The notes below the pieces were generated by a model, which had not been told where the DNA came from, did no database searches, and saw nothing but the letters and a program-made list of their open reading frames with translations. Shown piece after piece: positions 51,201-59,605 of a DNA stretch of 64,000 bases. A program made the translations under genes and the position numbers. This stretch comes from Oceanobacillus timonensis (GTDB lineage Bacteria; Bacillota; Bacilli; Bacillales; Amphibacillaceae), in NCBI RefSeq assembly GCF_900166635.1, contig NZ_LT800497.1, forward strand, positions 1,504,169 to 1,568,168, given 5' to 3'. Numbering within the stretch: position 1 is the stretch's first letter; each line of letters begins with the position of its first letter.

Positions 51201-52194
51201 AGAAATCCGTTTTTTTCTCACTTCCACGGTATTGATTTTAGGAATTGGTATGCTATTAGGGTATATGCATTCTCCTGTCACAGCCGTCTTTATTGCGATT
51301 GTGGGCGGGAGTCTGGTGATTTGTTATATGGTATGGATGGTTTGGCGTTACCAGCGGATGATCCAGTTATCCGGTTATTTACGAAAAATTATGGCAGGAG
51401 ATACCGCGCTCGATGTCCGGGATAATCGAGAAGGGGACCTCAGTATATTAAAAAATGAAATCTATAAAATGACCCGGATGCTATCCGAACAGCAGGAAGG
51501 GCTGCAGAAGGATAAAGAAAAACTCACAGATGCGATTTCCGATATTTCTCATCAAATCAAAACACCGCTGACTTCGATGACCGTAATGGCTGATTTATTA
51601 AGCGATCCGAATATGGAGACGGAAAAGCGGCAGGAATTTACATATCATATTCGCAGGCAATTAGAACGGATGGAATGGCTTGTATCCTCGTTATTAAAGC
51701 TTTCCAAAATCGATGCGGGAACTACGCTATTCAGCAAGGAAAAGGTTGAAGTGGACCAGCTTATACAAGAAGTCGTTGCACCGATGGAAATCCCTGTTGA
51801 GCTGAAGGAGATGGAGCTGGAGATAGAAGAAAAGCCAGGGGTGACTTTTATAGGCGATAAAAACTGGACGAAAGAGGCTTGTATTAATATTTTAAAGAAT
51901 GCAATAGAACACACCCCGCACGGCGGAAAAGTCTCCATCTCTTATAAGGAAAATGCTATTTTTACAGAAATTCGAATTAATGATAATGGCAAAGGTATCG
52001 AGAAAGCAGAGCTTCCACATATTTTTAAACGTTTTTATAAAGGAAGTCAGGCGGCTGATGGCAGTGTTGGTATTGGTTTGGCGATGGCTTATTCGATTGT
52101 TGCTCATCAGCAGGGAGATATTGAAGTAATAAGTGAATCTGAAAAAGGAACCACTTTTTTAATTAAATTCTATCAGGGAGAAACAGCTCGCTAA
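51187..52194 (+). CDS. Histidine kinase with no outside sensor domain
   Basis: A 335-residue kinase with two N-terminal helices (11-28, 32-50) joined by a very short loop. This marks it as membrane-sensing rather than with a large outside domain. A short HAMP region, HisKA (ISDISHQIKTPLTSMTVMADLL) and HATPase_c (EACINILKNAIEHTPHGG, DNGKGIEKAELP, GSVGIGLAMAYSIV) follow. The BceS-like group senses peptides through an associated ABC permease, and such a permease follows here. Confidence 0.86.
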   Translation: MLRNKEIRFFLTSTVLILGIGMLLGYMHSPVTAVFIAIVGGSLVICYMVWMVWRYQRMIQLSGYLRKIMAGDTALDVRDNREGDLSILKNEIYKMTRMLSEQQEGLQKDKEKLTDAISDISHQIKTPLTSMTVMADLLSDPNMETEKRQEFTYHIRRQLERMEWLVSSLLKLSKIDAGTTLFSKEKVEVDQLIQEVVAPMEIPVELKEMELEIEEKPGVTFIGDKNWTKEACINILKNAIEHTPHGGKVSISYKENAIFTEIRINDNGKGIEKAELPHIFKRFYKGSQAADGSVGIGLAMAYSIVAHQQGDIEVISESEKGTTFLIKFYQGETAR

Positions 52195-52231
52195 ATGAAG
52201 TTTCATTTTATAAGCAGGTTATGTCATCATA

Positions 52232-52272
52232 AGTGACAATATTGTCACTGTTATTGTCACTATCCCGTCACC
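52232..52272. promoter_or_regulatory. Response-regulator operator before the ABC genes
   Basis: AGTGACAATATTGTCACT (52232-52249) is a perfect 18-bp palindrome of form TGACA-N4-TGTCA. ATTGTCACT recurs at 52253-52261 and GTCACC at 52267-52272, giving TCAC about every 11-12 bases. This tandem pattern suits an OmpR-family dimer bound beside a promoter. Confidence 0.7.
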
Positions 52273-52319
52273 TTAGACAGGTAAAGTAGGGAACAAAGGA
52301 AAATAAGGAGGAAATGGTA

Positions 52320-53003
52320 GTGGAATTAATGCGGGTTGAAAATTTGTCTAAAGTGTACGGAAAAGGTGACACGGCGGTAAAAGCATTGGATAATGTATCA
52401 TTTTCCGTGGAGCAGGGGGAGTTTGTAGCAATTATTGGACCGTCTGGTTCCGGGAAATCGACACTGCTTCATTTACTGGGAGGTGTCGATCGGCCGACGG
52501 ATGGCAAGGTGTTTATAGAGAATACGGACATCTATGAATTAAATGAAACACAGTTAGCTGTCTTTCGCAGGAGGCAGATTGGCTTAATCTATCAGTTTTA
52601 CAATCTCCTGCCGGTTTTAACAGTAGAGGAAAATATTACATTGCCGATGCTGTTAGACTCCCATCAAGTGGAAAAAAAGCACTTCAAGGAATTGATAGAA
52701 ATTCTAGGACTTCATAATCGATTAGACTATTTACCGAATCAGCTATCTGGAGGTCAACAGCAGCGTGTATCCATTGGCAGAGCTTTAATCAGTAATCCAT
52801 CTATTATTCTTGCAGATGAGCCGACAGGGAATCTAGACAGTAAGAATAGTAAAGAAATCATTGATTTATTAAAACTATTTAATAAAACATATCACCAGAC
52901 ATTGGTCGTCATTACCCATGATGAACGAATTGCCCTTCAGGCTGATCGGATTATTTCCATTGAGGACGGTGTGATCGCCAAGGACGAGGTGATTCGCCAA
53001 TGA
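52320..53003 (+). CDS. ABC ATP-binding protein, MacB/BceA type
   Basis: A 227-residue ATPase: Walker A GPSGSGKST, Q-loop IGLIYQFYNLLPVLTVEENI, signature LSGGQQQRVSIGRALISNPSIILADEPTGNLDS, H-loop VVITHDERIAL. This is the LolD/MacB/BceA group that works with FtsX-fold permeases. GTG 52320 is 8 bases from AAGGAGG, better placed than ATG 52314. It overlaps the permease gene by four bases (ATGA). Confidence 0.9.
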   Translation: MELMRVENLSKVYGKGDTAVKALDNVSFSVEQGEFVAIIGPSGSGKSTLLHLLGGVDRPTDGKVFIENTDIYELNETQLAVFRRRQIGLIYQFYNLLPVLTVEENITLPMLLDSHQVEKKHFKELIEILGLHNRLDYLPNQLSGGQQQRVSIGRALISNPSIILADEPTGNLDSKNSKEIIDLLKLFNKTYHQTLVVITHDERIALQADRIISIEDGVIAKDEVIRQ

Positions 53004-55594
53004 ATATAGTTAATAAAGTTACGTTAAGGCATTTAAAAGAAAATAAACGAAGAACGCTTATTACGATTATTGGTGTCATTATTTCTGTTGCGATGATTAC
53101 AGGAGTAGCTTCCCTGGGAATTTCTTTTATAGATATGCAGCAGCGGGATGCGATTGCTAATGAAGGGAATTGGCATTACAGCATGGATCAGCTTGATTCA
53201 GAGCAGCTGGAAAAGATTCAAACCGATGCCAATACAGATTCTGTTGGTGTGATGAAGGAATATGGTTACGCACCGTTGAATGATCAATTATTGAAAAGAT
53301 ACCTGTATGTCCGGGGCATGGATGAAACGGCTCTGGAGCAGATGCAAGTGAATCTGACGAAAGGCCGGCTCCCGGCAAATGAAAAGGAGGTAGTGATCTC
53401 TGAGGAATTAAAGAGACAGGATTTTGATTACCAAATTGGAGATACGATTGAGTTAAATATAGGAGAAAGACATTATACAGGAACGAGAGGTATGGCAAAT
53501 CATACGTTAGGTCAAGATGATTCCCTGCTGGTTATAGAGGGACAAGTGGATGAAGAATTACGTAATCAAACGGAATACAGCTTTACCATTGTTGGTGAAA
53601 TCGAAGAACCGATATGGGACGAGCCGTGGTCTCCAGGATATACGGTTTTAGCTTATACGGATGCACAAGCGTCATCTGTGGTGGATCGTGCTTTTGTAAA
53701 AGTGAATGATTTAGGGATAACCCTTTTCGATGATGTAGATTTGCTGGCGCAAGAATTGGATGTAGCGGATGATACGTATAATTTTAACACGACTTTATTG
53801 AATACGTACCTTGTTTCCGTGAACAGCGGGACGGTTTCTACTTTGTCCGGATTATTAACGGTTATTATGCTGATTATCGTGATTGGTTCCATGGCTTTAA
53901 TTTATAATGCATTTGCTATCTCGGTATCAGAAAGATCACGGTATTTAGGAATGCTTGCCAGCGTTGGAGCGACGAAACGGCAAAAAAGAAATTCCGTTTT
54001 ATTTGAAGGATTTTTAATCGGGGCAATCAGTATCCCTGTTGGAATTGGAGCTGGTTTTGCCGGCATTGGCATCACGCTGCATTATGTGAATCAGATTTTA
54101 CAAAATGTAGGGCTGGAGACAGATTTTCGGCTGGTTGTTACTTTTCCTTTAATTGGGATAGCTGTCGGTGTTTCTTTGATGACTATTTTGATTTCTGCAT
54201 GGATACCTGCAGTCAGAGCATCTAAAGTGACGGCAATAGATGCTATTCGCCAGGCGAAGGATGTCAAATTAACGAAAAAGAAAGTGAAAACAAGCCGTAT
54301 CGTCCGTAAACTCTTTGGCTATGAAGCGGAAATTGCTTTGAAGAATTTAAAGAGACATAAGAAACGTTACCAGGTGACTGTTTTTTCACTCATGATCAGC
54401 GTTATTCTGTTCTTAACTGTAGGGTTCTATACCAGCTCGTTGACCAAATCATATGAAGTACTGTCGGATGAATTGGAATATGATATTTCCATTAGCGGCA
54501 CGGGGGAGATAGATGATTCAAACCCATTGTGGAAAACCTATCAAGACATACAAGATTTAGATAGTGTGGAGGAAAGTTTCATTTACAAAGAAGCTAATCT
54601 CCAGGCATATTTTCCGGAGCACATGACTGGGGAGAACTATGAAAATTGGGATCAAACGCCTGAAAAAGCAGAAGGTCTTCCGTATAACCTGGAATTAGTC
54701 GGCTTATCTGATACGGATTGGGAACAATATCTTGCCGATAATGATATAACGGATAGGGCAGAAAGTGATTTTCGTGGTGTTTTAGTGAACCATGTCACCT
54801 ATAATGATGGCACGCAATATATCGAAACGGATATGTTAAAAGTGGATACAGGTGATATGCTGCCGCTTCAAGTGAACAGCTACAATGAAGAGACAGAAGA
54901 TTGGAATTTGGAACAGGGGGAAGACATCGAGCTGCTTGGTCTGACGAATCAATATCCCGTTGGGGATTCCCATGCTGATTCGAAGACCATTTATCTTATT
55001 GTACCGGAACAAGTGCTTGAGAATATAGTGGAATCATATCCAAATGAAAGAGCAAGTTTATCCGAGGTATATGTCACCTCTGATGACCCGGATCAGGCGC
55101 AAGAAGATATAGAAGCGCTGGGAATTGCGAATGAGGTATCTATTTATAATCAGTATGAAATCAGACGGGATAATGAACAATTTGCACGGGTGTTGTCTAT
55201 TTTTGTTTACGGGTTTATCATCCTGATTACATTGATCTCTGTTGCTAATATCTTTAATACCATTTCAACAAGTATTGCCTTGCGACGGAGAGAATTTGTA
55301 ACGATGAAATCGATTGGCATGACGCCAAAAGCTTTTCGTAAAATGATTTATTTTGAGAGCCTGTTTTATGGAATGAAATCCTTGTTGTATGGTTTGCCAA
55401 TTAGTTTTGTGGTGATGTATATTATTTATTCGCAGACGCAATACGCCTTTGATTACAGTTTCAACATTCCATGGATATATATTGGAATTGCGATTCTAGC
55501 TGTATTTCTGATTGTTGGAGCAGCTATGCTTTACTCGATGTCGAAATTGAAGAAGGATAGTATCGTGGAGACGTTAAGACAGGAAAATATTTAA
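53000..55594 (+). CDS. Large FtsX-domain ABC permease
   Basis: An 864-residue permease, longer than usual BceB (about 650). Helix 1 (18-40) is followed by a large outside domain (about 41-275), three helices with an FtsX domain (near 276-400), a cytosolic link, helix 5 (near 460), a second outside domain (about 485-735) and a second FtsX domain (near 735-845). Two outside domains and two FtsX domains give the duplicated MacB/FtsX layout of lipoprotein or antimicrobial peptide handling transporters. The substrate is unknown. A terminator follows. Confidence 0.82.
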   Translation: MNIVNKVTLRHLKENKRRTLITIIGVIISVAMITGVASLGISFIDMQQRDAIANEGNWHYSMDQLDSEQLEKIQTDANTDSVGVMKEYGYAPLNDQLLKRYLYVRGMDETALEQMQVNLTKGRLPANEKEVVISEELKRQDFDYQIGDTIELNIGERHYTGTRGMANHTLGQDDSLLVIEGQVDEELRNQTEYSFTIVGEIEEPIWDEPWSPGYTVLAYTDAQASSVVDRAFVKVNDLGITLFDDVDLLAQELDVADDTYNFNTTLLNTYLVSVNSGTVSTLSGLLTVIMLIIVIGSMALIYNAFAISVSERSRYLGMLASVGATKRQKRNSVLFEGFLIGAISIPVGIGAGFAGIGITLHYVNQILQNVGLETDFRLVVTFPLIGIAVGVSLMTILISAWIPAVRASKVTAIDAIRQAKDVKLTKKKVKTSRIVRKLFGYEAEIALKNLKRHKKRYQVTVFSLMISVILFLTVGFYTSSLTKSYEVLSDELEYDISISGTGEIDDSNPLWKTYQDIQDLDSVEESFIYKEANLQAYFPEHMTGENYENWDQTPEKAEGLPYNLELVGLSDTDWEQYLADNDITDRAESDFRGVLVNHVTYNDGTQYIETDMLKVDTGDMLPLQVNSYNEETEDWNLEQGEDIELLGLTNQYPVGDSHADSKTIYLIVPEQVLENIVESYPNERASLSEVYVTSDDPDQAQEDIEALGIANEVSIYNQYEIRRDNEQFARVLSIFVYGFIILITLISVANIFNTISTSIALRRREFVTMKSIGMTPKAFRKMIYFESLFYGMKSLLYGLPISFVVMYIIYSQTQYAFDYSFNIPWIYIGIAILAVFLIVGAAMLYSMSKLKKDSIVETLRQENI

Positions 55595-55601
55595 AGCACT
55601 C

Positions 55602-55640
55602 AAAAGCTGTCACAGATAAATATAACTGTGATAGCTTTTT
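55602..55640 (+). terminator. Terminator of the Bce-like operon
   Basis: AAAAGCTGTCACAG pairs with CTGTGATAGCTTTT (one mismatch), followed by T5. Confidence 0.85.
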
Positions 55641-55781
55641 GCGTTATAAGAGAATGAGCGAAACAGACAAATATCAGTAAACGCACATTTTATCATTATG
55701 AAAAAAATCAGACTGTTAAGAGTCGACATTTGTAGATGGGAAATTGTTTTCGCTATTACGATTAGATGTGGTTTTCCTTAT
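55641..55781. other. Spacer between converging transcripts, no gene
   Basis: Nothing beyond the flanking terminators was recognised. The stretch has no open frame of note and no repeat found elsewhere in the window. Confidence 0.4.
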
Positions 55782-55828
55782 AAAAAAATAGGCGCATTCA
55801 GCGAGGAAACAAAATACGCCTATTTTTA
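55782..55828 (-). terminator. Terminator of the formate dehydrogenase gene
   Basis: AAAAATAGGCG (55784-55794) pairs with CGCCTATTTTT (55817-55827); T-rich sequence follows on the minus strand. Confidence 0.8.
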
Positions 55829-55873
55829 TAAATCTGTACACTATCAAGCAGAATATGCTATTTAAAACAACTT

Positions 55874-56902
55874 TTATTCCGCAGTATAACTGGAGCTTGC
55901 GATTTTACCGCCGTCTACAATCACATCTTTCTCTTGGAACGGTTTTTCTTCAAAGAAACGCGTTAAGATATCTTTAACGCCCTCTTCAATTCGGGCTTGC
56001 GCTTCTAATGTCATGCCGGAGTAGTGTACAGTCATTGCCTGACGCGGCATGGTTCTCCATGGATGATCTGCCGGAGCAGGCTGTGGATACCATACATCGC
56101 CTGCGTAGCCTTGGATATGATTAGATTCAATCATTTCTGTTAAATCGTCTGTATTGACAATTTTGCCGCGTGCCGTATTGATTAAATAACTGCCTTGTTT
56201 CATTTGGCTTAATACTTCTTTATCAAACAGGTTATCGGTAGAATGGGTTAATGGTGCGTGAATAGTAATCACATCGCTTGTTTTAACTAACTTGTCAAAA
56301 GGAACAAAAGTGGAACCTTTCATATCTTTTTGGTTCATCGGATCGTAGTGCTGAATGGTCACATCAAATGGAGCTAAGCGTTCTGCAACAAGTTGACCGA
56401 TACGTCCGAATCCGAAAATACCTACTGTCTTATGCTGCAAATCATGGGCATGATTGCCAACTTGTGATAAATTCCATTCGCCTTCCTCTGCCTGACGATG
56501 GCCTTCCAAGAAATTACGCAGCAGGATAAGAATATCCATAACAGCATGTTCCGCTACACTGACTGTATTACTGCCAGTCACCTCGACAACGGTCACTTCA
56601 TTTTCAACGGCTGCGTCTAAATCAACATGGTCTGAACCAACGCCAGCGGTTATGGCGAGTTTTAAATTTGGCGCATTGTTCAGACGTTCCTTTGTCATAT
56701 ACGCAGGGTAGAAAGGTGCGCTGATAACGACGTCCATATCAGCCAGATGTGCATCCAAATCTTTTTCATTATTATTTAAAATAACCAGTTCGTGTCCTTT
56801 TTCTTGTAAGAACGGTTTTAATCCAATTGCTTTCTCCGTATTCAATAATTGGTTTTCCGTGTTACTGCCGGTTGTTTCAGGAAATAATGCTACAATTTTC
56901 AT
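55874..56902 (-). CDS. NAD-dependent formate dehydrogenase (D-2-hydroxyacid dehydrogenase family)
   Basis: A 342-residue enzyme that oxidises formate to CO2 and reduces NAD. It shows APFYPAYMTKERL, AITAGVGSDHVDLDAAVE, VTGSNTVSVAEHAVMDILIL, the Rossmann GFGRIGQLVAERL (near 155), and NTARGKIVNTDD. It also shows the family signature QPAPADHPWRTM with the catalytic His in MTVHYSGMTLEAQ (near 310). It is nearly collinear with Staphylococcus FDH. I start it at ATG 56902 (MKIVALFPE) because GTG 56911 is too close to AAAAGGAG. It is monocistronic. Confidence 0.92.
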   Translation of the reverse strand: MKIVALFPETTGSNTENQLLNTEKAIGLKPFLQEKGHELVILNNNEKDLDAHLADMDVVISAPFYPAYMTKERLNNAPNLKLAITAGVGSDHVDLDAAVENEVTVVEVTGSNTVSVAEHAVMDILILLRNFLEGHRQAEEGEWNLSQVGNHAHDLQHKTVGIFGFGRIGQLVAERLAPFDVTIQHYDPMNQKDMKGSTFVPFDKLVKTSDVITIHAPLTHSTDNLFDKEVLSQMKQGSYLINTARGKIVNTDDLTEMIESNHIQGYAGDVWYPQPAPADHPWRTMPRQAMTVHYSGMTLEAQARIEEGVKDILTRFFEEKPFQEKDVIVDGGKIASSSYTAE

Positions 56903-57215
56903 TTGATACACGCTCCTTTTAAGGTAGTTTTGAAAATGTTCATTTTAAAATTCCATTTATATGGTTATTACCAAGTTAGCAAAAGATAAAACTTCTAATA
57001 TAGGAAAATATATCTTGAGAGATGTCGGGTTATTGCCGAAGCGCTTTGGTCTATTATTTAAATAATGGAATGCCATCTGCCGAGATTTTCGCATCCTTTG
57101 CTTCAGGAATTGGCGAAATATGTTATTATTTGAGAGGGTTTAATGAGCTGACAATAGTTCGTTGCAATAAAAGGAATAACATAGTCCATAAAGAAAGAAG
57201 AAGGAGAATCTATTT
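56903..57215. other. Divergent intergenic region, no gene
   Basis: AT-rich sequence between formate dehydrogenase and a membrane protein gene. ATTATTTAAATAAT (57053-57066) is a perfect 14-bp palindrome, possibly an operator. TTGCTA and TATAAA boxes with a 15-base spacer may be the fdh promoter on the minus strand, but the fit is weak. Confidence 0.4.
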
Positions 57216-57662
57216 ATGAGAAATCATACACAAAGCCTTATTTTGCTGGGGATTGGTTTAAATATTATCCAGTGGGTTGCTATACTTATCCTGTTTCAAA
57301 GAATTACGGCATTATTTGGCGGATATATTATTTATAATCCGAATACGATTAATGGCACGACGCGTTCTGGAACATTTTTAGACTGGCTCCAAACTATCGT
57401 TTATGCTAATGAGCCGATTAATTATGTTCTTTTCTTTTTTGTCATAGCCAGTCTTTTATATCTCATTTCTACTTTTGTTTTCATTGTTTTGGAGATTGTT
57501 GCTTACTTCATGATTAGGAAAAATGCTCATTCTTCCTGGTCTGCTTTTATTCTTGCGATGGGATTCAAAAATATTATAACTGATTTATCCGGCGTGCCAT
57601 TTCTGGTTGCTGGTTTGATGATGCATAAAGAAAATAAATCTGATTTGGATAAGAAGGTTTAA
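57216..57662 (+). CDS. Hypothetical four-helix membrane protein
   Basis: A 148-residue protein with helices near 8-30, 70-98 and 108-135, and a polar outside loop (YNPNTINGTTRSGTFLDWLQTIVYANEP) between helices 1 and 2. It is otherwise hydrophobic with a lysine-rich tail. I do not recognise a family. The ATG follows AAGGAG, so it appears expressed. Neighbours (formate dehydrogenase, yxeA) give no hint. Confidence 0.65.
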   Translation: MRNHTQSLILLGIGLNIIQWVAILILFQRITALFGGYIIYNPNTINGTTRSGTFLDWLQTIVYANEPINYVLFFFVIASLLYLISTFVFIVLEIVAYFMIRKNAHSSWSAFILAMGFKNIITDLSGVPFLVAGLMMHKENKSDLDKKV

Positions 57663-57788
57663 AAAATTCTTCTCTAGAATTTGAAACGGAAAAATGAAAA
57701 TTTCAACATACAAAGGAAGAAGTATAATCTTAGTGATGGATGAAACAATACAATTCATCCGCCATTTCAATAAGATACAACTTAGAAG

Positions 57789-57828
57789 CAGGAGTACTTT
57801 CAATTATCAGGGGAGTACTCCTGTTTTT
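57789..57828 (+). terminator. Terminator-like hairpin 130 bases after the membrane protein gene
   Basis: CAGGAGTACT (57789-57798) pairs with AGTACTCCTG (57814-57823), followed by T5. It is the only terminator between the membrane protein gene and the converging yxeA gene. Confidence 0.65.
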
Positions 57829-57879
57829 AGATGGAATAAATCTATGAAACATTGCGTTGTCATTGTAAATTGCTGCATT

Positions 57880-58242
57880 TTAATCCAATTGCAGTAAGGC
57901 TGCTTCTGGAATTTCTTCTTCCATCACTTCTCCCCAGCCTTTCCCATAGCTGCCGGAAGCGTCCATCTGAAGAAAAGCATCTGTCTGTAATTCTCTATCT
58001 ATCACTCTCGTAATCTGTTGCTCATCGCCATCTTCGTTAAATCCTGAAAAGACATACTTATAATTTCCGTTCCATAGTTTTTCATAATTATCATCTGATG
58101 TTTCTACATAGTAGGTTTCCACAGGCTTCTGTAATAACCAGTCTGTCAGCGGGATGATTCCGGCTGTCGTCTTTTGGATAGCAACAGCTGCAAAAATGAA
58201 TACAATCAACATTCCAACCAGTATTTTTATTCCTTTTTTCAT
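57880..58242 (-). CDS. yxeA: YxeA family protein (DUF1093)
   Basis: A 120-residue protein with one N-terminal helix (6-25), possibly a signal peptide, and a short outside domain of the DUF1093 pattern (ETYYVETSDDNYEKLWNGNYKYVFSGFNEDGDEQQ ending in AFLQMDASG). YxeA in Bacillus subtilis is the last gene of the yxdJKLM-yxeA operon controlled by the YxdJ regulator. Here it is divergent from a YxdJ-like regulator and has an operator of matching form 50 bases upstream of its -10. Function unknown. The ATG follows AAAGGAG. Confidence 0.75.
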   Translation of the reverse strand: MKKGIKILVGMLIVFIFAAVAIQKTTAGIIPLTDWLLQKPVETYYVETSDDNYEKLWNGNYKYVFSGFNEDGDEQQITRVIDRELQTDAFLQMDASGSYGKGWGEVMEEEIPEAALLQLD

Positions 58243-58280
58243 ATAATGATACTCCTTTTTCTGTTTTTATTTGTATCTTT

Positions 58281-58345
58281 ATTATAAGAACGAAAAAGGG
58301 ATGCAAAAATCGTTTTCCCTTACAGTCAGCTTACACTTTTGTAAG
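58281..58345 (-). promoter_or_regulatory. yxeA promoter with YxdJ/BceR-type operator
   Basis: The minus-strand -10 TATAAT is at 58281-58286, with TTTTGC/TTTGCA as a weak -35 about 16 bases before it. CTTACACTTTTGTAAG (58330-58345) is a perfect TTACA-N4-TGTAA palindrome, with a further TTACA half-site nearby. This layout suits activation by a BceR-type regulator. The operator is also upstream of the divergent regulator gene. Confidence 0.7.
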
Positions 58346-58423
58346 GTGAAAATACTTTCGCTATTTTTGTGGTTCCATATAATCTGTGCCATAATTATTT
58401 TAGAATAGAGAAGGGTGATAGAT

Positions 58424-59110
58424 ATGCAGACCATTATGATTGTAGAAGATGACCCGAAGATTACAAAACATCTGCAGGATTACATTGAAAAATATGGCTA
58501 CCGAGTATCTTTTGTCACGGATTTTGAACGGATTATGGAAGTGTTCCAAGAAACAAAGCCTGATCTGGTGCTTTTAGATATTAATTTACCGAGCTATGAT
58601 GGCTTTTACTGGTGCAGGCAAATTCGCACAGCATCCACTTGTCCGGTCATTTTTATTTCCGCACGGACAGGGGAGATGGATCAGGTAATGGCACTCGAAA
58701 ATGGCGGTGATGACTTTATCACGAAACCGTTTAGTGCGGAAATTGTGATGGCTAAAATACGGAGTCAGCTGCGCCGTGCCTATGGAGCATATGCACAGGA
58801 TGCGAAGGAGCGTTTTTTGGAAGTAGAAGGTCTGAAATTATTACCGGAACGACTGGAATTAACCTTTGCAGGGGAAGAAACGTTTTTATCCAAAAAAGAA
58901 GCGGATATTATCGAAACGTTAATGAACCGTTACCCGCGCGTTGCCGGCAGGGAGGATTTGCTGGAGAAGCTTTGGGATGACCAGACTTACGTGGATGAAA
59001 ATACATTGAATGTCAATATCACAAGAGTGCGAAAAAAGCTGCAGGCTGTTGGAATAGAAGATGGTGTGGAAACGGTCAGAGGAGTCGGATATCGGCTGAA
59101 AAGCATGTGA
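58424..59110 (+). CDS. OmpR-family response regulator, YxdJ/BceR-like
   Basis: A 228-residue regulator: receiver (MIVEDDPKITKHLQDYIEKYGY; LVLLDINLPSYDGFYWCRQIRT with Asp near 52; DDFITKPFSAEIV) and winged helix (LSKKEADIIETLMNRYPRVAGREDLLEKLWDDQTYVDENTLNVNITRVRKKL). BceR-type sequences match well. ATG 58424 is 8 bases from AAGG; GTG 58415 is less likely. An acetyltransferase gene separates it from its kinase. Confidence 0.88.
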   Translation: MQTIMIVEDDPKITKHLQDYIEKYGYRVSFVTDFERIMEVFQETKPDLVLLDINLPSYDGFYWCRQIRTASTCPVIFISARTGEMDQVMALENGGDDFITKPFSAEIVMAKIRSQLRRAYGAYAQDAKERFLEVEGLKLLPERLELTFAGEETFLSKKEADIIETLMNRYPRVAGREDLLEKLWDDQTYVDENTLNVNITRVRKKLQAVGIEDGVETVRGVGYRLKSM

Positions 59111-59142
59111 AAGAAAAATAAATGAAAGAAGGAAGTGTCAGT

Positions 59143-59580
59143 GTGCATTTTAAAACAGTTGAAGAGAATGATTTGCGTATGTGCAGTAACCTGTTTTTAA
59201 GCGTTTTTAACGAGGAGCCATGGAATGATAAATGGACGATGGCAAAAGCTGAACAATATTTGACAGATTTTTACCGGACTCCGGGATTTTTAGGCGTGTC
59301 TGCGATAGAAAAGGAGGAGATGGTTGGTTTTATATTTGGAACACGTCGAACCTGGTGGAGTGGAGACGAATTTTTTATCCATGAAATGTGTGTAGATACG
59401 GATAGACAAAATAAAGGGATTGGAAAGGCGCTAATCAATCATTTGATAAATGAACTGGATTCCAATTCGATTACTGCCATTTCTCTTTTGACGGACAGAG
59501 GAATATCGGCAGAAGCTTTTTATAAAAGACGTGGCTTTAAAGAAATAGAAAGACTTGTTTTTCTAAGTCGTGAAGTTTAA
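59143..59580 (+). CDS. GNAT acetyltransferase between regulator and kinase
   Basis: A 145-residue N-acetyltransferase: HFKTVEENDLRMCSNLFLSVF, EEMVGFIFGTRRTWWSGDEFFIHEMCVDTDRQNKGIGKALINHLI with the R/Q-x-x-G-x-G/A acetyl-CoA loop, and ISAEAFYKRRGFKEIERLVFL. GTG 59143 fits GAAGG spacing best; ATG 59122 is the alternative. Placement between a regulator gene and its kinase gene is not known to me for Bce-type systems. If linked, it may modify the peptide ligand or a cell component; this is speculation. Confidence 0.85.
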   Translation: MHFKTVEENDLRMCSNLFLSVFNEEPWNDKWTMAKAEQYLTDFYRTPGFLGVSAIEKEEMVGFIFGTRRTWWSGDEFFIHEMCVDTDRQNKGIGKALINHLINELDSNSITAISLLTDRGISAEAFYKRRGFKEIERLVFLSREV

Positions 59581-59605
59581 AACAGCTGTTTGAAGGAGAG
59601 TTGAA

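Noticed and set aside
57022..57219. Plus-strand 65-codon frame before the hypothetical membrane protein
   Set aside because: No ribosome site; it crosses a palindrome and its end encodes the next gene's AGGAG site.
57694..57897. Plus-strand 67-codon frame running through a terminator hairpin
   Set aside because: The frame passes through the hairpin at 57789-57828 and has no clear start.
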